DNA from: Synchiropus splendidus
Taxonomy: Eukaryota > Chordata > Actinopteri > Syngnathiformes > Callionymidae
Length of the DNA: 64,000 bases
Assembly: GCF_027744825.2 (NCBI RefSeq)
Contig: NC_071345.1
Coordinates: 16,059,501-16,123,500 of the forward strand
Reading direction: 5' to 3'
Shown: positions 50,929 to 63,180 of the stretch, piece by piece
How positions within the stretch are numbered: the first letter of the stretch is position 1
How the letters are laid out: each line of letters starts with the position of its first letter
Notes under the pieces: model-generated
Seen by the model: the letters and a program-made list of their open reading frames with translations, nothing else
Databases searched by the model: none
Told to the model about the DNA's origin: nothing
Position numbers and translations under genes: made by a program

Positions 50929-53900
50929 TCATGTGATGAGCACTTATTAATCTGTATATGAAATTAGTAACCTATAAAGGGATTAAGCCCATTTTTTTTT
51001 TTTTTTTTTAACTTTTGGTTGGTAACAAATAAGATGTACTTTTCAAATTACTTACTGTGGTACAACAGTACAAAATCTCAAAGGGCATTTTTATTTGCCT
51101 CCAGAAGGTTTATCTTTACTTTCACTCAAGCAACATTTAACATTATTTCTTTCACGACTCTTTGTATTCTGCTGTTGACAACTGCGTGGAAATAGTGGAG
51201 AGAAAAAAAAGAAGTACATGGTGAAATCCCTGTTTTTGTCCTTTATTAGGTCAATACCTTGTTTGGTACATGATGCCAACTTAGCTTTATTTCTACAACA
51301 TTGTTCCTTTACATCTCCTATACTTTAAAGAGTAAGTAAAAGAAAAAAAAAATCTCAAGCGTTATTACCATCAACTATTCATCAACTGAGTCAGTGACTC
51401 AGTCAACGTGTTCAACAAGCATGTTGCATCCACATTTATTCACCGAGATCAATGGACACTTTACGTACAACTACACAGCTTTTACAACAAAACTGTAAAC
51501 AATGCAACTAAAATCACATCTTGACATGAACTCTTCACAGCTTTTATCAAAATTATGTTGACACCTTTTGCAAACTTTAGTCTTTCAAGCATAAGTTTGG
51601 ATTAAATGCAGACCTTTTCCTAGTTGTCCTGCCGCCCACACAGACCACACAGCACTGACCATTTCAGGGGTCTTGTCGAACAATCGAAGGCGTAGGCGAG
51701 GTATTACTGCGGAAGATGACGAATGGCTCTGGTAAAGTTTTGCACATGCGGCCGGATAAAGTTTATCTTTAGGGCATGTGCAGCTGCCAACAGCTCTTCC
51801 AGAAAACTTTAATCTTTCCTTTCAGACGCTCACTTCCTATTTGGGCTCAGACGGCTTGATGGGAGGCAGACCGGGGCTGTTTTGACACCCGTCTGAGGAA
51901 AGTGATCGGAGTGAGTGGGTCTGCTCCTGAGGCAGCCCAGTCAGTCTGCTGGGCTTCCCGCTGGTTGATTCAGTGTAACATAGCACCCGGTGTACTTAAT
52001 CAGGGAGCTCATTTGAGAGAACAGTCCTTTAGTCAACAGGGTTTTTTTTTTGAATAGCCAATGAACATGAGGGGCTCAGCAAAGTTTGGCATTACAGTGT
52101 CCTTCTACACCTCACTTCAAGTCATACCTTTTCTTCTTCATGTCCTCAGTTCTCCTCTACTGATTCTGATTCCCTCATATATTGGCTTAAGCTCGATGGT
52201 ACCTCCATCTCTGGTTTTATTCGACAAAACCATCTGTCATCCAGAGCTTTGTCATTAAATATGAGAAAGATTTGAGTGAGATTCACATTTTCACTCTCAA
52301 GGCGTCAACTAGTCATGATTTTCAAAAGAACTTTTGCTTCGAATGTTGACGCTGAAGTCTGGCTTCCACATTTTAAGAGACACATGAGTGTGTCAATAAA
52401 GGAAAGTGTAGACCCTCACATGTGACGTTCCAAAGAGAGAGGACACAGACACCATGACGGGTGACGATTGTGAGTCTCTGCTGCTTGGTAAATACAGCAC
52501 CAATGTGCTTTGCTGAGAGTTCCCGCAAACATGGTCCATTTCAGAAGCTTAATTCCAATCATACTGTCATGTCTGCGTTCTTCATGCTTTTATTTTGGTG
52601 ATTCCCAGTCTCATTTCCATTTCCTTGTTTTTCCCAGGCTTACTGAGCGACACGGCTGGCGTTCATCTGCTAATCAAGTCCTCACGGATATCAGCACCTC
52701 GATGCCAGCTTGTGTTGCCAGATGGTTACTTCGCGTTCCTACGGTAAACTCTCCACTCTCTCATTCGCTTCTCTGAACATCCTAAATTCTGTGTCCACAC
52801 ATTGCACCTGAGTCTGAACGAATAGACAGCCATGACACATACTAGATAAGCAGATTGAGGCAGAAGTCTTGCTCCAAAACTATTGCAGAAGAGTGGCCGT
52901 CGTCGTGAAGAACCAGATTTCATCCCCTGCAAAATGAAGGGTTTTCGATGAGCTGGGCTTATGCACATTTTCTAATGTAAATATTTAAAGAATTTTGTGC
53001 AAAGAGAGATGTTTTCAATTGGAGTCCAATATCGTTAAAAAAGACACTCAAATAAGTAGATTTCCAACCTCAGTGTTTAGGAACCCGAAATAAATTCTCC
53101 TCAGTTTAAGGCCTGGATTCTTTGTTTGTTCATGAACCAGGATTTACAGATGTGTCAAACTTTATTTGGCTGATGTCCAAGCACTATAGTTTATTTGTCT
53201 GTCAGGGTATATATGTATTGTATCACAATATATTTTGTGAGTCAAATGATCACCCTAGCTTTGCCATCTGTAATATTTTACAAGAAGCAAAGGAGAGGAG
53301 GGAGAGAGGGAGGGACATGTTCCTGGTCTTGTCGTCTTGTCGGAGGCTCAGGCCAAGTGGCAAAATGTCAACTGTCAATGGGAAGGAGGGCTTGATGTAG
53401 CAATGATAGGCCTTTGTAATGGGCACTTTGGTGGAACGACGGGCCTCTGTGAATCATATAGTCTGACGTGTTTGCATCTGCGAATACAGTATGTGGTGGA
53501 GCATGAGAACAAAACCTATTTGTAGTCGGATGTAATAAAGGGAAAGGTTACGCATGTTTTTTTTTCTTTGTTTTTATGAGACACAGGCAGCCCACGGACT
53601 GACTCACAGGAGTTGCGTTTCATGTTCTTATGTCTATTTTAGCTTCAAACTCTTTCATTTCAGTTGCAGAATTTCCTGTGACAAGATTTTACGATGCGAT
53701 GCATTGCTGCTGACCGCAGCAGGAGTTTATTTGTTGTGGTGCCATTTGAAGATGGATCATGTCATACTGTGAGAATGCAGAGGTTTTTAGAGTAATGCAT
53801 ATATATAGTCATATGATGTTCAACTCTGGCTGTGTAAACGTGTTAGTCACTGTTTTCTCCATGCAATGTTCTCAGCTATTGTTGAATGGCAACTCTGTTC

Positions 53901-54930
53901 GCTGCCTTTAATGTTTTGAGGTAAGAATTTTCAAGCTGAACAACAGAAACCGGGCTACAAATCGTGAGAGTTTTGGCTGCAGACGAAGACAAAACTGGAG
54001 CGCCTTGTATGTTCTCCATATGCCAGATTGTGGAGCGCATGCAAGCTCCACTCAGAAAGGACTGAGGTACAGTCCTAACCATGGTTCGCTACAAGCTGGA
54101 GTTGAACCTATCGCTCCACCTTGCTGCGGGCGATGGAAACTGTTGCTAGAGACCGGAAATGTTGGCGTCTCATGGCCAAAATGCCTACGAATTAAGATGG
54201 GAATACACTGTGCAAGTTTTGGCCCATTTGACACGATTTTTCACTCGTGTTACTATTTCAGAAAATACTGAAATACTGAAGAGAAATACTGGTCACTCTC
54301 CTCACGACACATATGCATATATTAATGCGTAATTTAGCAGTTCACCTCCAGATCTTGCTGGAGAATTGACAGAACATACTCCAGGGTTTTCACTCGTGGC
54401 GCACCGTCACAACAGTGAGAGCCGCCATGCCTTCAGAATGATCATCTCTTTTTGTAAGATGAAATTTCACGTGATGACACAGGATAAAAACAAAGTGGAA
54501 ACATCCAAACAAGCCGAAAACAGCAAGCCTCATTGAGGTGTGAATGATTTTGATGGTTTTCAGCATGTTTGTAACAGAAAATTCTTGACAGAAACATCAG
54601 ATTCAGAATGAAATTTATTGCGATGGTCACCAACTAGGAAAATGCTTTGGAATAAAATAAAATAAAATAAAATAAACAACAAAGGCTGATCTCAAATTCA
54701 ATAGTCTGATGGCCTATAACATCATGGTCTAACATCATAACAACTAAGACAAAAGCACATCCTCACAGAGCTCAAGTCTTCTTCTATGTTGGACTTCTGA
54801 TGTGCTGTATATGGACATACAGTCTGAGCAGTCAGATCGCATCCAAGCATTCACTCGTACAGTACGAGCAGCAGATGAATACCGTAGACCAGCATTGGAG
54901 TGAAAGGCATTGTGTGGTGTGTGTGTGTGT
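50925..54930. other. No gene recognised
   Basis: Non-coding downstream flank with a T-run at about 50992-51010. No protein motif or repeat family was identified. Confidence 0.5.
54651..54676. repeat. (AAAAT)n run
   Basis: About five AATAA/AAAAT units. Confidence 0.9.
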
Positions 54931-54931
54931 T

Positions 54932-54963
54932 TTTAAAACTACAAGTCAATTTGTAGTTTTAAA
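54932..54963. repeat. Short perfect hairpin
   Basis: Arms TTTAAAACTACAA (54932-54944) and TTGTAGTTTTAAA (54951-54963) around a 6-nt loop, next to a short TG run. No known function assigned. Confidence 0.8.
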
Positions 54964-55134
54964 CCTCCAGAATTCTGGTTCGGGTTCTCAGTCCTGTATG
55001 AGTTGTAAGAGGCCTGCGATATTTCAGTTTTCCAGTTTACCTTTGAAATGAAAAAACATTATGTAACGCAATTTCAAATTTACCCGAGGAGTCATCTGGA
55101 CGTCCCCGACATCAAAATTCATGAACGTCATTGA

Positions 55135-55455
55135 TCATGTTGGCCGCATTACCAAAGACAAGCCAAACCTCTTCGGCTAAACCCCAGTGCCGCCAGATTA
55201 AAAATTCATAAGACTTATTGAATGGGCGAGGAAATCCCAAAATATATGCAATCTGATCAAGCGGGGATTAAAAGTGTCATTGTGCTGGTCAATAAGGGGC
55301 TGGTGGCGACGTGGCTGTATCACACTGACTCTGGCGTATTAATACGCCACGTCCTATTGGGCCATCAGCTGATTGTTTGGAATGTAAATGACGCCGCTGA
55401 TGGCTCCGGTGACTGATGGCTTCAATTCCAATTAATCAATTGCTTCATCAGTTTC
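55135..55455. promoter_or_regulatory. Candidate conserved non-coding element with 18-bp palindrome
   Basis: Repeat-free, balanced composition with several homeodomain-type cores (ACTTATTGAATGG, TTCCAATTAATCAATTGC) and a perfect 18-bp palindrome TGGCGTATTAATACGCCA at 55332-55349. No credible coding frame. Confidence 0.38.
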
Positions 55456-56279
55456 CCTAATTCAGATCAAATATCTCCGGAGTGCACAGTCCTCTTTCCC
55501 CGGTATTAGAAGAAAGAAATGCTCGGCAAGTAATTTTCATCAATCTCGCGGATATGCCAATAGTCCTCACAAGGCCGCTCTTGGTTGAGGACTTAATGTC
55601 TTAAGTGTGTGCGAATGTCAGACGTCGGAGATTTGTGCGCGCCGAGCGAAATGAACGCAGGGAGCGTGTTTGTTTACTTATTTAAAGTGTGAGATCGTGT
55701 GACTATTAGCATTCACTTGGTGATCACACTCACCTGCTTCCCCGCGATATCTAATATCACTTCTGGGTGAGGGAAGATTGCTGAAGCTAATAACCACGCG
55801 GATTGTCCTATTTCAGTTAGCGTTACGTTACAAGTTTTGAATCAAATGTATCTTTTTTGCCTCCCTCCGCGACTGAGTTTGACACCTCTTCACCCGCGTA
55901 GACAACGTTTCTGTCTATGGACGTTTTAAATGACCATGTGATGTGAAAGTGCCACATGATCTCGGTGCTTTGGAGTTTTCCCAGCTTTACTTTTCTGCCA
56001 CTCCAAAATCTTAATTTCTGATATCATGAGAGGAACTTGCATGGGTGCCACTGCTAACTGGTAACATCAGATTTGTGACATCTACATAAACTCGGGGACC
56101 AGATAATATGATAATATTTATGTGTATAATGCCTGCTTCCTCTCTCCAAATAACACAGAAACCTGTTTGTGGGATTCAGAATTTTCAAACATTGTTAAAG
56201 GAACCTATAATAGCCTTGCAAGTTTTAAACTTCAGTAGAGTGGAAGATGAAATAGCACTGCAGCTGTATATGTTTGTGT

Positions 56280-56545
56280 GGTATGGCCAAAGTCTGGCTC
56301 GAGGGCCATTTTTGGCCCCTGAGCAGAGTTTATTTGGCCCAATGTCTGTCAGAAAATATTCAACCAGAGAATGTAAAACAAGAATGTCCAAGCTTTTTAG
56401 ACGCTAATGTCTACTCAATACAATATTTGATTTTTCAATTGAATGAAAGTTGCCCCCCCCCACGTTGTCACATATGGTCTGCTTCGGAAAATAAAGTCCG
56501 GACACCCTTGGTGAAGGCAACCTATTCATACAAGCACGCTTGATC
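56280..56545. repeat. Possible hAT-like interspersed repeat
   Basis: Contains CCAAAGTCTGGCTCGAGGGCC, a TTTTTGGCCCCTGAG block and a GTCCGGACACCCTTGG block, wording often found in hAT-derived vertebrate repeats. It has a C-run near 56452-56461. Boundaries are uncertain. Confidence 0.3.
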
Positions 56546-57229
56546 ATGTAACCCATCAAGGATCAAGGGATTGACGAAGCATTGCACTGGAAACTGAGCT
56601 GTTATGGACTTCATTGAGCAACCTTTTAGCCATGGTAGACAGTCGTCTTGAAAGATCAAGTACCGTATGTCTGGCTATGCAGCAGCTATCATCTTTCCAA
56701 TAAGGCATGTGAGTGAGTTTAGCAAACAGGTGAGTTGAATCTGCTTTAAATGCTTCAGTAATTGTTATTTGTGATCAGCTCAAACCAGGACGGACTCGCG
56801 GACACGGCTCATCACCCATTTTTGTAGTTCTTCGCAGTCCTTGTCCGTCAAGCTACTGTTTTTTGAGCGGGGTGGACATTTTGGAACATATAAATAAAAA
56901 TAACTTTGAAATTACAAGCATTTAAGATTTAATATAGGTGAAAATTTTAAGAAAATATCATACAAAATCGGAACTACTTGAGAATATTTCAAGGTGGTTT
57001 CATTCGTATTAAAGTTCACCCAGTCAAATCACTGTAAAACAGTGAAGTGATCTGTATTCTATTTCTTGTACGTCAGCCCAGGGAACTCAACCTCCATTGT
57101 CCGCCGACATATAAGCACACAGAGCTCGCTAATGTTCCATCGCTATAAGATCCCTACAGCTCTGAATGAACCTGACGTGAGCGGAGCCTTTTGTACTTGA
57201 GGACCTATACATATCTCGGGTGCATCTGA

Positions 57230-57600
57230 AAACCCAAGCCTCCACAGAAAGGCCCCACTGTACGATAAGCCTTGTCAATAGCACAAAATAAAATCAACTA
57301 TTCATAAGTCGGCTGTAACGGGATATTGCCCGGCAGATTTAATAATTCAGCTTTTGCGCCGGCTTAACCGGTATTAGTTTGTAGCTAATGGTTGCCTTGG
57401 TAAAATATTTATCTACGACAATACAGCAGTGAGAAGATACACATAATTATGGCTGCTTCTTTTACTTCAGCCGGCCCCCAGGATTTCTATAGACTTCTAA
57501 AGAGTCGACGGCGGTTTAAGCAAGTCGGAGCGAAGGTACTGTAATTTGACTTATGAATTTGATCCATCCGCCTTGTTTAATTCATCAATGTTTCACCAGG
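57230..57600. promoter_or_regulatory. Candidate conserved non-coding element downstream of sall3
   Basis: Repeat-free stretch with GCAGATTTAATAATTCAGC, CACATAATTATGGCTGC and CTTGTTTAATTCATC, plus several CG dinucleotides that stand out from the AT-rich context. No credible coding frame. Confidence 0.33.
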
Positions 57601-58094
57601 AGCAGTCATGCTTTGTGTGAGACCTCTTCATAGACCTCTTGAAGCCACCTGAACACTTTTGACACACGGTGTGTCATAACAAAGCTAAATATTCCATAAT
57701 GATAGGGCCTGTTCTTACATCAGGTTATTTGTTTCATAGATTCCTAAAGGGCCACACTCTTTCTGACATCCAGAAGGACAGAAGTTTCAATTATGTGACT
57801 TATATATTGCAAAAAAGAAAAGAGTGACATAAGTTCTTTAAAATAGCTTACTTGATTGTGTATTGTTTCATTTTATTAAAAGATTCACGACATAAAACAT
57901 GAGTAATGGAAGCTCTTTATAAGTGTTGAATATGTAGGTAACATAACTGTGGGTAAAACATGTCAATGTCTTTTATTTATTCATGTTGAGGGGTAAAAAA
58001 CAGCGTTCAAATTTGTATTAACTCATTAAAAGAATCTAATTGAGAAAGAAAAGGAATGAAACAAATTTCCAAAAAAATATATATAACATATATG

Positions 58095-58101
<7 letters not shown>

Positions 58102-58160
<59 letters not shown>
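58102..58160. repeat. (AT)n microsatellite
   Basis: About 59 bp of TA repeat directly bordering the inverted-repeat element at 58161. Confidence 0.96.
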
Positions 58161-58164
<4 letters not shown>

Positions 58165-58391
58165 CCTGAACTTCCCCCACCACAAGTGTCCTCTACGGCT
58201 ATGCACCATCTTTAGTGTCCCCATAGTCAGGGCGGGCAAAACGGGGGCCAATGGGCAACAGATAAAAATTGAAATATCAATGTTTAGAATATGTTCTGTT
58301 TGTTTCAAAATACACATTTTAAAAGTAATTTTTTTTTTTTTTTTTTTTTTATAAAACTTCCCCCACTTGTGGTGGGGGAAGTTCAGGGTCT
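58161..58391. mobile_element. MITE with perfect 28-bp terminal inverted repeats
   Basis: The left end 58161-58188 (starting AGACCCTGAACTTCCC) and right end 58364-58391 (ending GGGAAGTTCAGGGTCT) are exact reverse complements over 28 nt. The right end also forms its own hairpin with 12-nt arms AACTTCCCCCAC / GTGGGGGAAGTT around TTGTG. The interior is non-coding and includes a T-run. The left end directly abuts an (AT)n tract; no target-site duplication is recognisable. Confidence 0.75.
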
Positions 58392-60842
58392 GAAAACACA
58401 ACATGGATATTTCATTGGTTTTTGCACAAGTTTAAGTTGGAAAATAAAACATAGATTTGCATAACCATGTTGTATTTGTACTACAGCACAGCAACAGTAC
58501 CTCAATGCTGATTTTGTTATCCGACATCCTGGATCTGGGCTCTGGCTCTTCACCAGAGCAAATAGCCTTTAAAAACTAGAGATGGTGGACTGTTTGACTG
58601 TTTATATTCTGCTCCAGTCACTCACTTAAATGCAAAAGTTGTACTGTTTATTGTCATTTAACAGTGGCAACAATCTCTGAAGAACCAGTTTCACTCCCAC
58701 TCGCGGGTCAAGCTAACCACGCTCAACCAATTAGGCATTTCAAATACAATTTCTGAGAAGAAGCAGCGGCGCACCGATCGCACCCACCCCCGGCGCCCCT
58801 TCCTCGCTCCCACCTCCCACCTCTATCACCCCTCGACAAATGCTCAGCGGTCAGGAACTCCATCGATCTGGGGTATAATTCTCTATGAAATTGATGGATG
58901 AGGGCAGCCATTGACAGAAAGGGTAAAGACCACTTTGAGATGTCCCCTGTGAATAAGTATGATGGAAAATAGATTGTTGAAGAAGATTTATGTTTGTTCT
59001 CTGCTGCGACAAGAACAAGCCCCCCACCATCCCCGACCTATCCAACGTGGTCAGCTGTCCAGCAGTGCGCACAATGCACAGACCCATCAAATGTCACTGC
59101 AGTGAAACTTGTGTTCGGCAGCAGCAAACGGCCGGACACGAGGCTGTAGGGGTTGTCATCATTTATGAACAGTGTATCGGAGAATACGTGATTTTAGAGG
59201 CTGCAGATAACGTACTATTGAATGAGTCACCATCATGCGACTGTGAAGAATCCGTCAAGAAAAACTAAACAATGTTTACATTGCCATTTATGCATTAGTG
59301 GACAGTCATGAGTGAAATCTATTCTATGCTTAAGTATAACTTCTGAGTACTACACTCACCACTTTCACTTATTACATTTGAGATTTAAACATTATTTTGT
59401 TTGTGCATTCTTTCCATAAATCCTGTGGAATTCCTTTATTTTTCTCATAAGCTCAAAGAACAGGCCGAAGCATCAGTGAGATCAAGCAGGTTGCTCACCA
59501 GTGGCGATGATAGCGGGAGGGAATGATGTGTTTCACCATTTCTGGACCTTGAGTCCATCTCTGAGGTGTTTACAGTCTGTATGTGTCCTGGCAAAGAAAC
59601 GGAATTGAAGTGACAGAATTGAAATGTCACCCGGAAATATCCCAGTTTCTGACAATGTGCACGCCACACTTACACAAACTGCGTTGCACTGCCACGAGAA
59701 CATGTTTTGTTTACTACCATATTTTCAAGGAATTATTTTAAAGAAATCTGCCCCATTTTCAAATCCCATCAGGTCAGAACACAAGACTTGAAAACTGGTG
59801 AAGACACAAAATTGTGATATAAACCAATATTCTGTTTTATAGTATTTATGACTTTTGTTATCATGTGACCTGAACAACCGAAACTCGAACGACAACAATA
59901 TGTACACATTTTAGAACATTAAAAAAAAGTGTTGAATCATTTTCATCGTGGTGTATCAATATGAGTTCACTCACAATCGCACACACGCGCACAAATGCTA
60001 CAATTGTGAATAAAATCCATTCATTCATTTTGTTAATTTCTTACCAGTCTGTCTATCGACTTATAAATAAGCCTCCTTTTCTTTATGTGTTTCATAGTAA
60101 TTAACCAAGTGTCCATCCATGAACCATCCTTGCCGCAGCGAAGGGAATTGTTTTAAGTTTGTGTTATAGGGAAATTACTGTATGTTCTGTTATCATAGTA
60201 TTTAGAATTTATAGAAATAATTCTGTCTGCAACCTTAAGAAGCTGTTTGGTCTGGAGTTTTCCACAGATGTTTGATGACGTGACCAAACCGGTTTACATG
60301 AAGAGGAATCTCCTATTTTTTCCAGGGGGTTTGGAGCGCCAAAGAAAATGCTGCAAAGGTCACTTAGCTAAATAGATAGTAAATATAAATAGGGATTCCT
60401 GTTCCTTATTTGCATGAACTTGAGCATGTCAAAGTAATGTTGCTTCAGTGCTTTTCTCAAGTTGTGCTGAGTGTTTCCATGGGATTATGTCTCTAAACTC
60501 ATCCAGCCAGGAACACCATCTCTGATTTGAACAGCTGTTGAATTCTGTTTTCTATTGTGCATGATATCATAGGGAATCACAGGCAAAGCATACTTCCACC
60601 CTCAATGCCGGCTTTTTAAGCAGATAAGAGCCTTTTCCTACAAGGCTCCACCTTGTAGACCATGTCTTGATTGGTCACTTTGAAAGCAGAAGAGCAGTGG
60701 TTCTACACCGAAGCTCTCATGGATGACTTAAGATGGCTGCTTGTAGCTTATACGTTCGAACAACTGAAAGTGTGTGACCATCATTACGGATTGATGCATC
60801 AACTTCCGACGTCATTTTCTTCAACGCAGCAGACTAGTACAC
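58392..60842. other. No gene recognised
   Basis: Non-coding. A C-rich patch at 58770-58840 has no recognisable function; short frames at 58990-59268 and 59445-59669 lack support. Confidence 0.5.
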
Positions 60843-61117
60843 GTAACATTAGACTTACGACCTGTTCGACTTACGTCCACCCGTACTTACGGCCAGCAGA
60901 TACCCGAAGATGCTTATTTTTTTAATTCAATGTCTGGCAAGGCGTACGACAGTTACAGCAACACAGTATCCCAGCATCTCACTCTCATATAGCGATCTAC
61001 CACTACAGTAGCACCTATAACCCTCGCGTCGGCCATTTTGAATGGCATTAGACTTCTGTCCAATCCGACTTACGACCGGTTGGTCGGAACCGATCCCGGT
61101 TGTAAGTCGGATGTTAC
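60843..61117. mobile_element. MITE-like element, copy 2
   Basis: Same family as the element at 1372-1628: shared blocks include GTACGACAGTTACAGCA, CAGTATCCCAGCATCTCAC and CACTACAGTAGCACCTATAA, and the right end TAAGTCGGATGTTAC. The left end (GTAACATTAGACTTACG) is mutated. Relative to copy 1 it has an extra stretch of about 25 bp near 60903-60940. Confidence 0.7.
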
Positions 61118-62994
61118 ATGTATATGCACCATCCTTCACTTTTGGACTGAGGCAAGTGCTTCCTCCTGAACGTGCTTATCGACAGAAGATAAATTCATAT
61201 TTAAAAGAAAATGTACGATGCAATAGTTTACTAAATATTTGTTACCGTTCAAAGCTAAATTATTGGATACAATTGGCTTTAAAAAACAGTTCATGTGAGT
61301 TCCAGTTGAACTCTCATGGCTATTTTTTCTCCCCTGTTCAGACATTGTGATTGTTTGGAGCTGAGCAGATCGCATGTCCATATTTTTCACAATCAAAGGC
61401 CAGTCAAGGGGAAAGAAAGGAAGAATCCAGTGTACGCATGGTGTCCATGTTTAATCTTTCTGCTTGTCAAGAGCTGCATCTTGTGTGGGCTTTTCCCGAA
61501 GCCCCTTCCCATGATGTTCCGCTGGTAGGGGTCCTCTCCATATGTAGCCTTTATTTATACAATTCTCCTAAGAAAACATCACCTTTGGCTTCCCTGAGGG
61601 TTGAAACGGGATAAAACTAGAATCAATTAGGATGAGGAAAAAAAGCAGCTCTTTCTACAAACGTCAGATCCAGAACTTCAGTCCTCGGCGGCTCTTGCTT
61701 TCATCAGGTTGCCAAAGGGTAAAGAGGTCTCTCCTTTGTTGATGTTTGCTTTGGACGCCACTGACAAGCATCAGTAGTTGTCAGGAGCGGAGAAGGACGC
61801 TGAGAAGTTTACCTTCTAGTTTTTTCCTAATGAAATACTTTCAATGAAAGGGCACTCACAGAAGAAGGCCGACACGCTGAAGCATCAAAAATATTGACAA
61901 AGAAACTGGCCTGTCGAACACAAAACCAATTTCCATAATGCATGACCTGTAATTACGGATGAGGTCAGGGTGGATGTTGAGAGGGCTGTTTCTTCGTGAC
62001 CCCATGCCGTAATCGGATGTGTTCCAAATGTGTAAATGTGGTTTGATTTAATTTACCACATGCTGCTGTTTTATTGTTATGACGTGTCATAACCTTAAAC
62101 ACATGAACACGCAGTTTGATGCGGAAGAAGAAGAAGCCTAATATACCCAGGTTATGGAACTACGTCTGTGTACTTTAAAGTACTACAATGATGTGGTGTC
62201 AGATACAACCACCATATGGGTTCACAATCCAAGAAAATTTGCATTTCACTTCTGACATCTTCAGTTTCCAGACGATGGTTTGATAAGGGCCTGTCTTATT
62301 GTTGTATTCCTAATATTGCTGAACAAGCACTGACTCAGTCAACACAAGATGGTCCCAAGCTTCTGTGGCGAAGTATGTTTTCCCATCCTACTGAATCACT
62401 GTAAACAAACCTGGTTGTCCTCAGACCAGACTGAGTGCTTAATTCAGTATGAAAAGAAGAGACAGTCAACGCCTCAGACAGAAGTTTGAGCACCGCGAAG
62501 GGCCCTATTAGGTGTTGTATTAAGAGCTATTATCCTGAACATTAACTTTTTAAAAATAACATGGCGTTGACACAAGGCGCTCTGGTTCTCCCATTTCTTT
62601 TTCCTACAGTTCTGATTCTCTTTAAAACTGATGGCTGAAAGCCTGTTCATGTAACCCGCAAAGGATCATGGGATTGATGACTGGATAAATAACGCCACTG
62701 AATGATTTCATGGAATGACGTGTTCAGAGTGGATGACAATTGTCTCGACAAATGAAGACTTGTTTTTGGCTATGTGAGAGAGGAATATGTATTTTCCTCT
62801 CCTAAAGACCTTGCGGCTCGGTGGAATAACTATTTACGCGATGCACATCGCCACGCTCATCCCTTAGCACCTGTTGCTTATTCAGTGTAAACAGACCATT
62901 TCAAGTGAGGCCGCCATTATGTAAAAAAAAAACTAGGGGTGGCATTCGATTAAAAAAATAATAATAATAATAATATTTGCCACAAGAAGCCACA
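61118..62994. other. No gene recognised
   Basis: Non-coding. The block at about 62650-62790 is faintly similar to 56546-56690 and may be a repeat. Nothing else identified. Confidence 0.5.
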
Positions 62995-63145
62995 TTTTGA
63001 ATGAATGTGGTATATTACTGAATCAAATGATGGACCCATACATGAATTTAAACAACAAAATATTGTTTATTTTGCATCAGTTTGACAATGGCTCAATAAA
63101 TCACAGTCATGGTGGCTGTATTCAAGTTTTTATATCACCTTATTT
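62995..63145 (+). repeat. Dispersed repeat family X, copy C
   Basis: Closest to copy A over its first 100 bp, with a short insertion (GGCTC before AATAAATCACA), and shares the TTCAAGTTTTTATATCACC extension with copy B. It is followed directly by an (AAATT)n run. Confidence 0.75.
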
Positions 63146-63180
63146 AAATTAAATTAAATTAAATTAAATTAAATTAAATA
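63144..63180. repeat. (AAATT)n run
   Basis: About seven AAATT units directly after repeat family X copy C. Confidence 0.9.
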
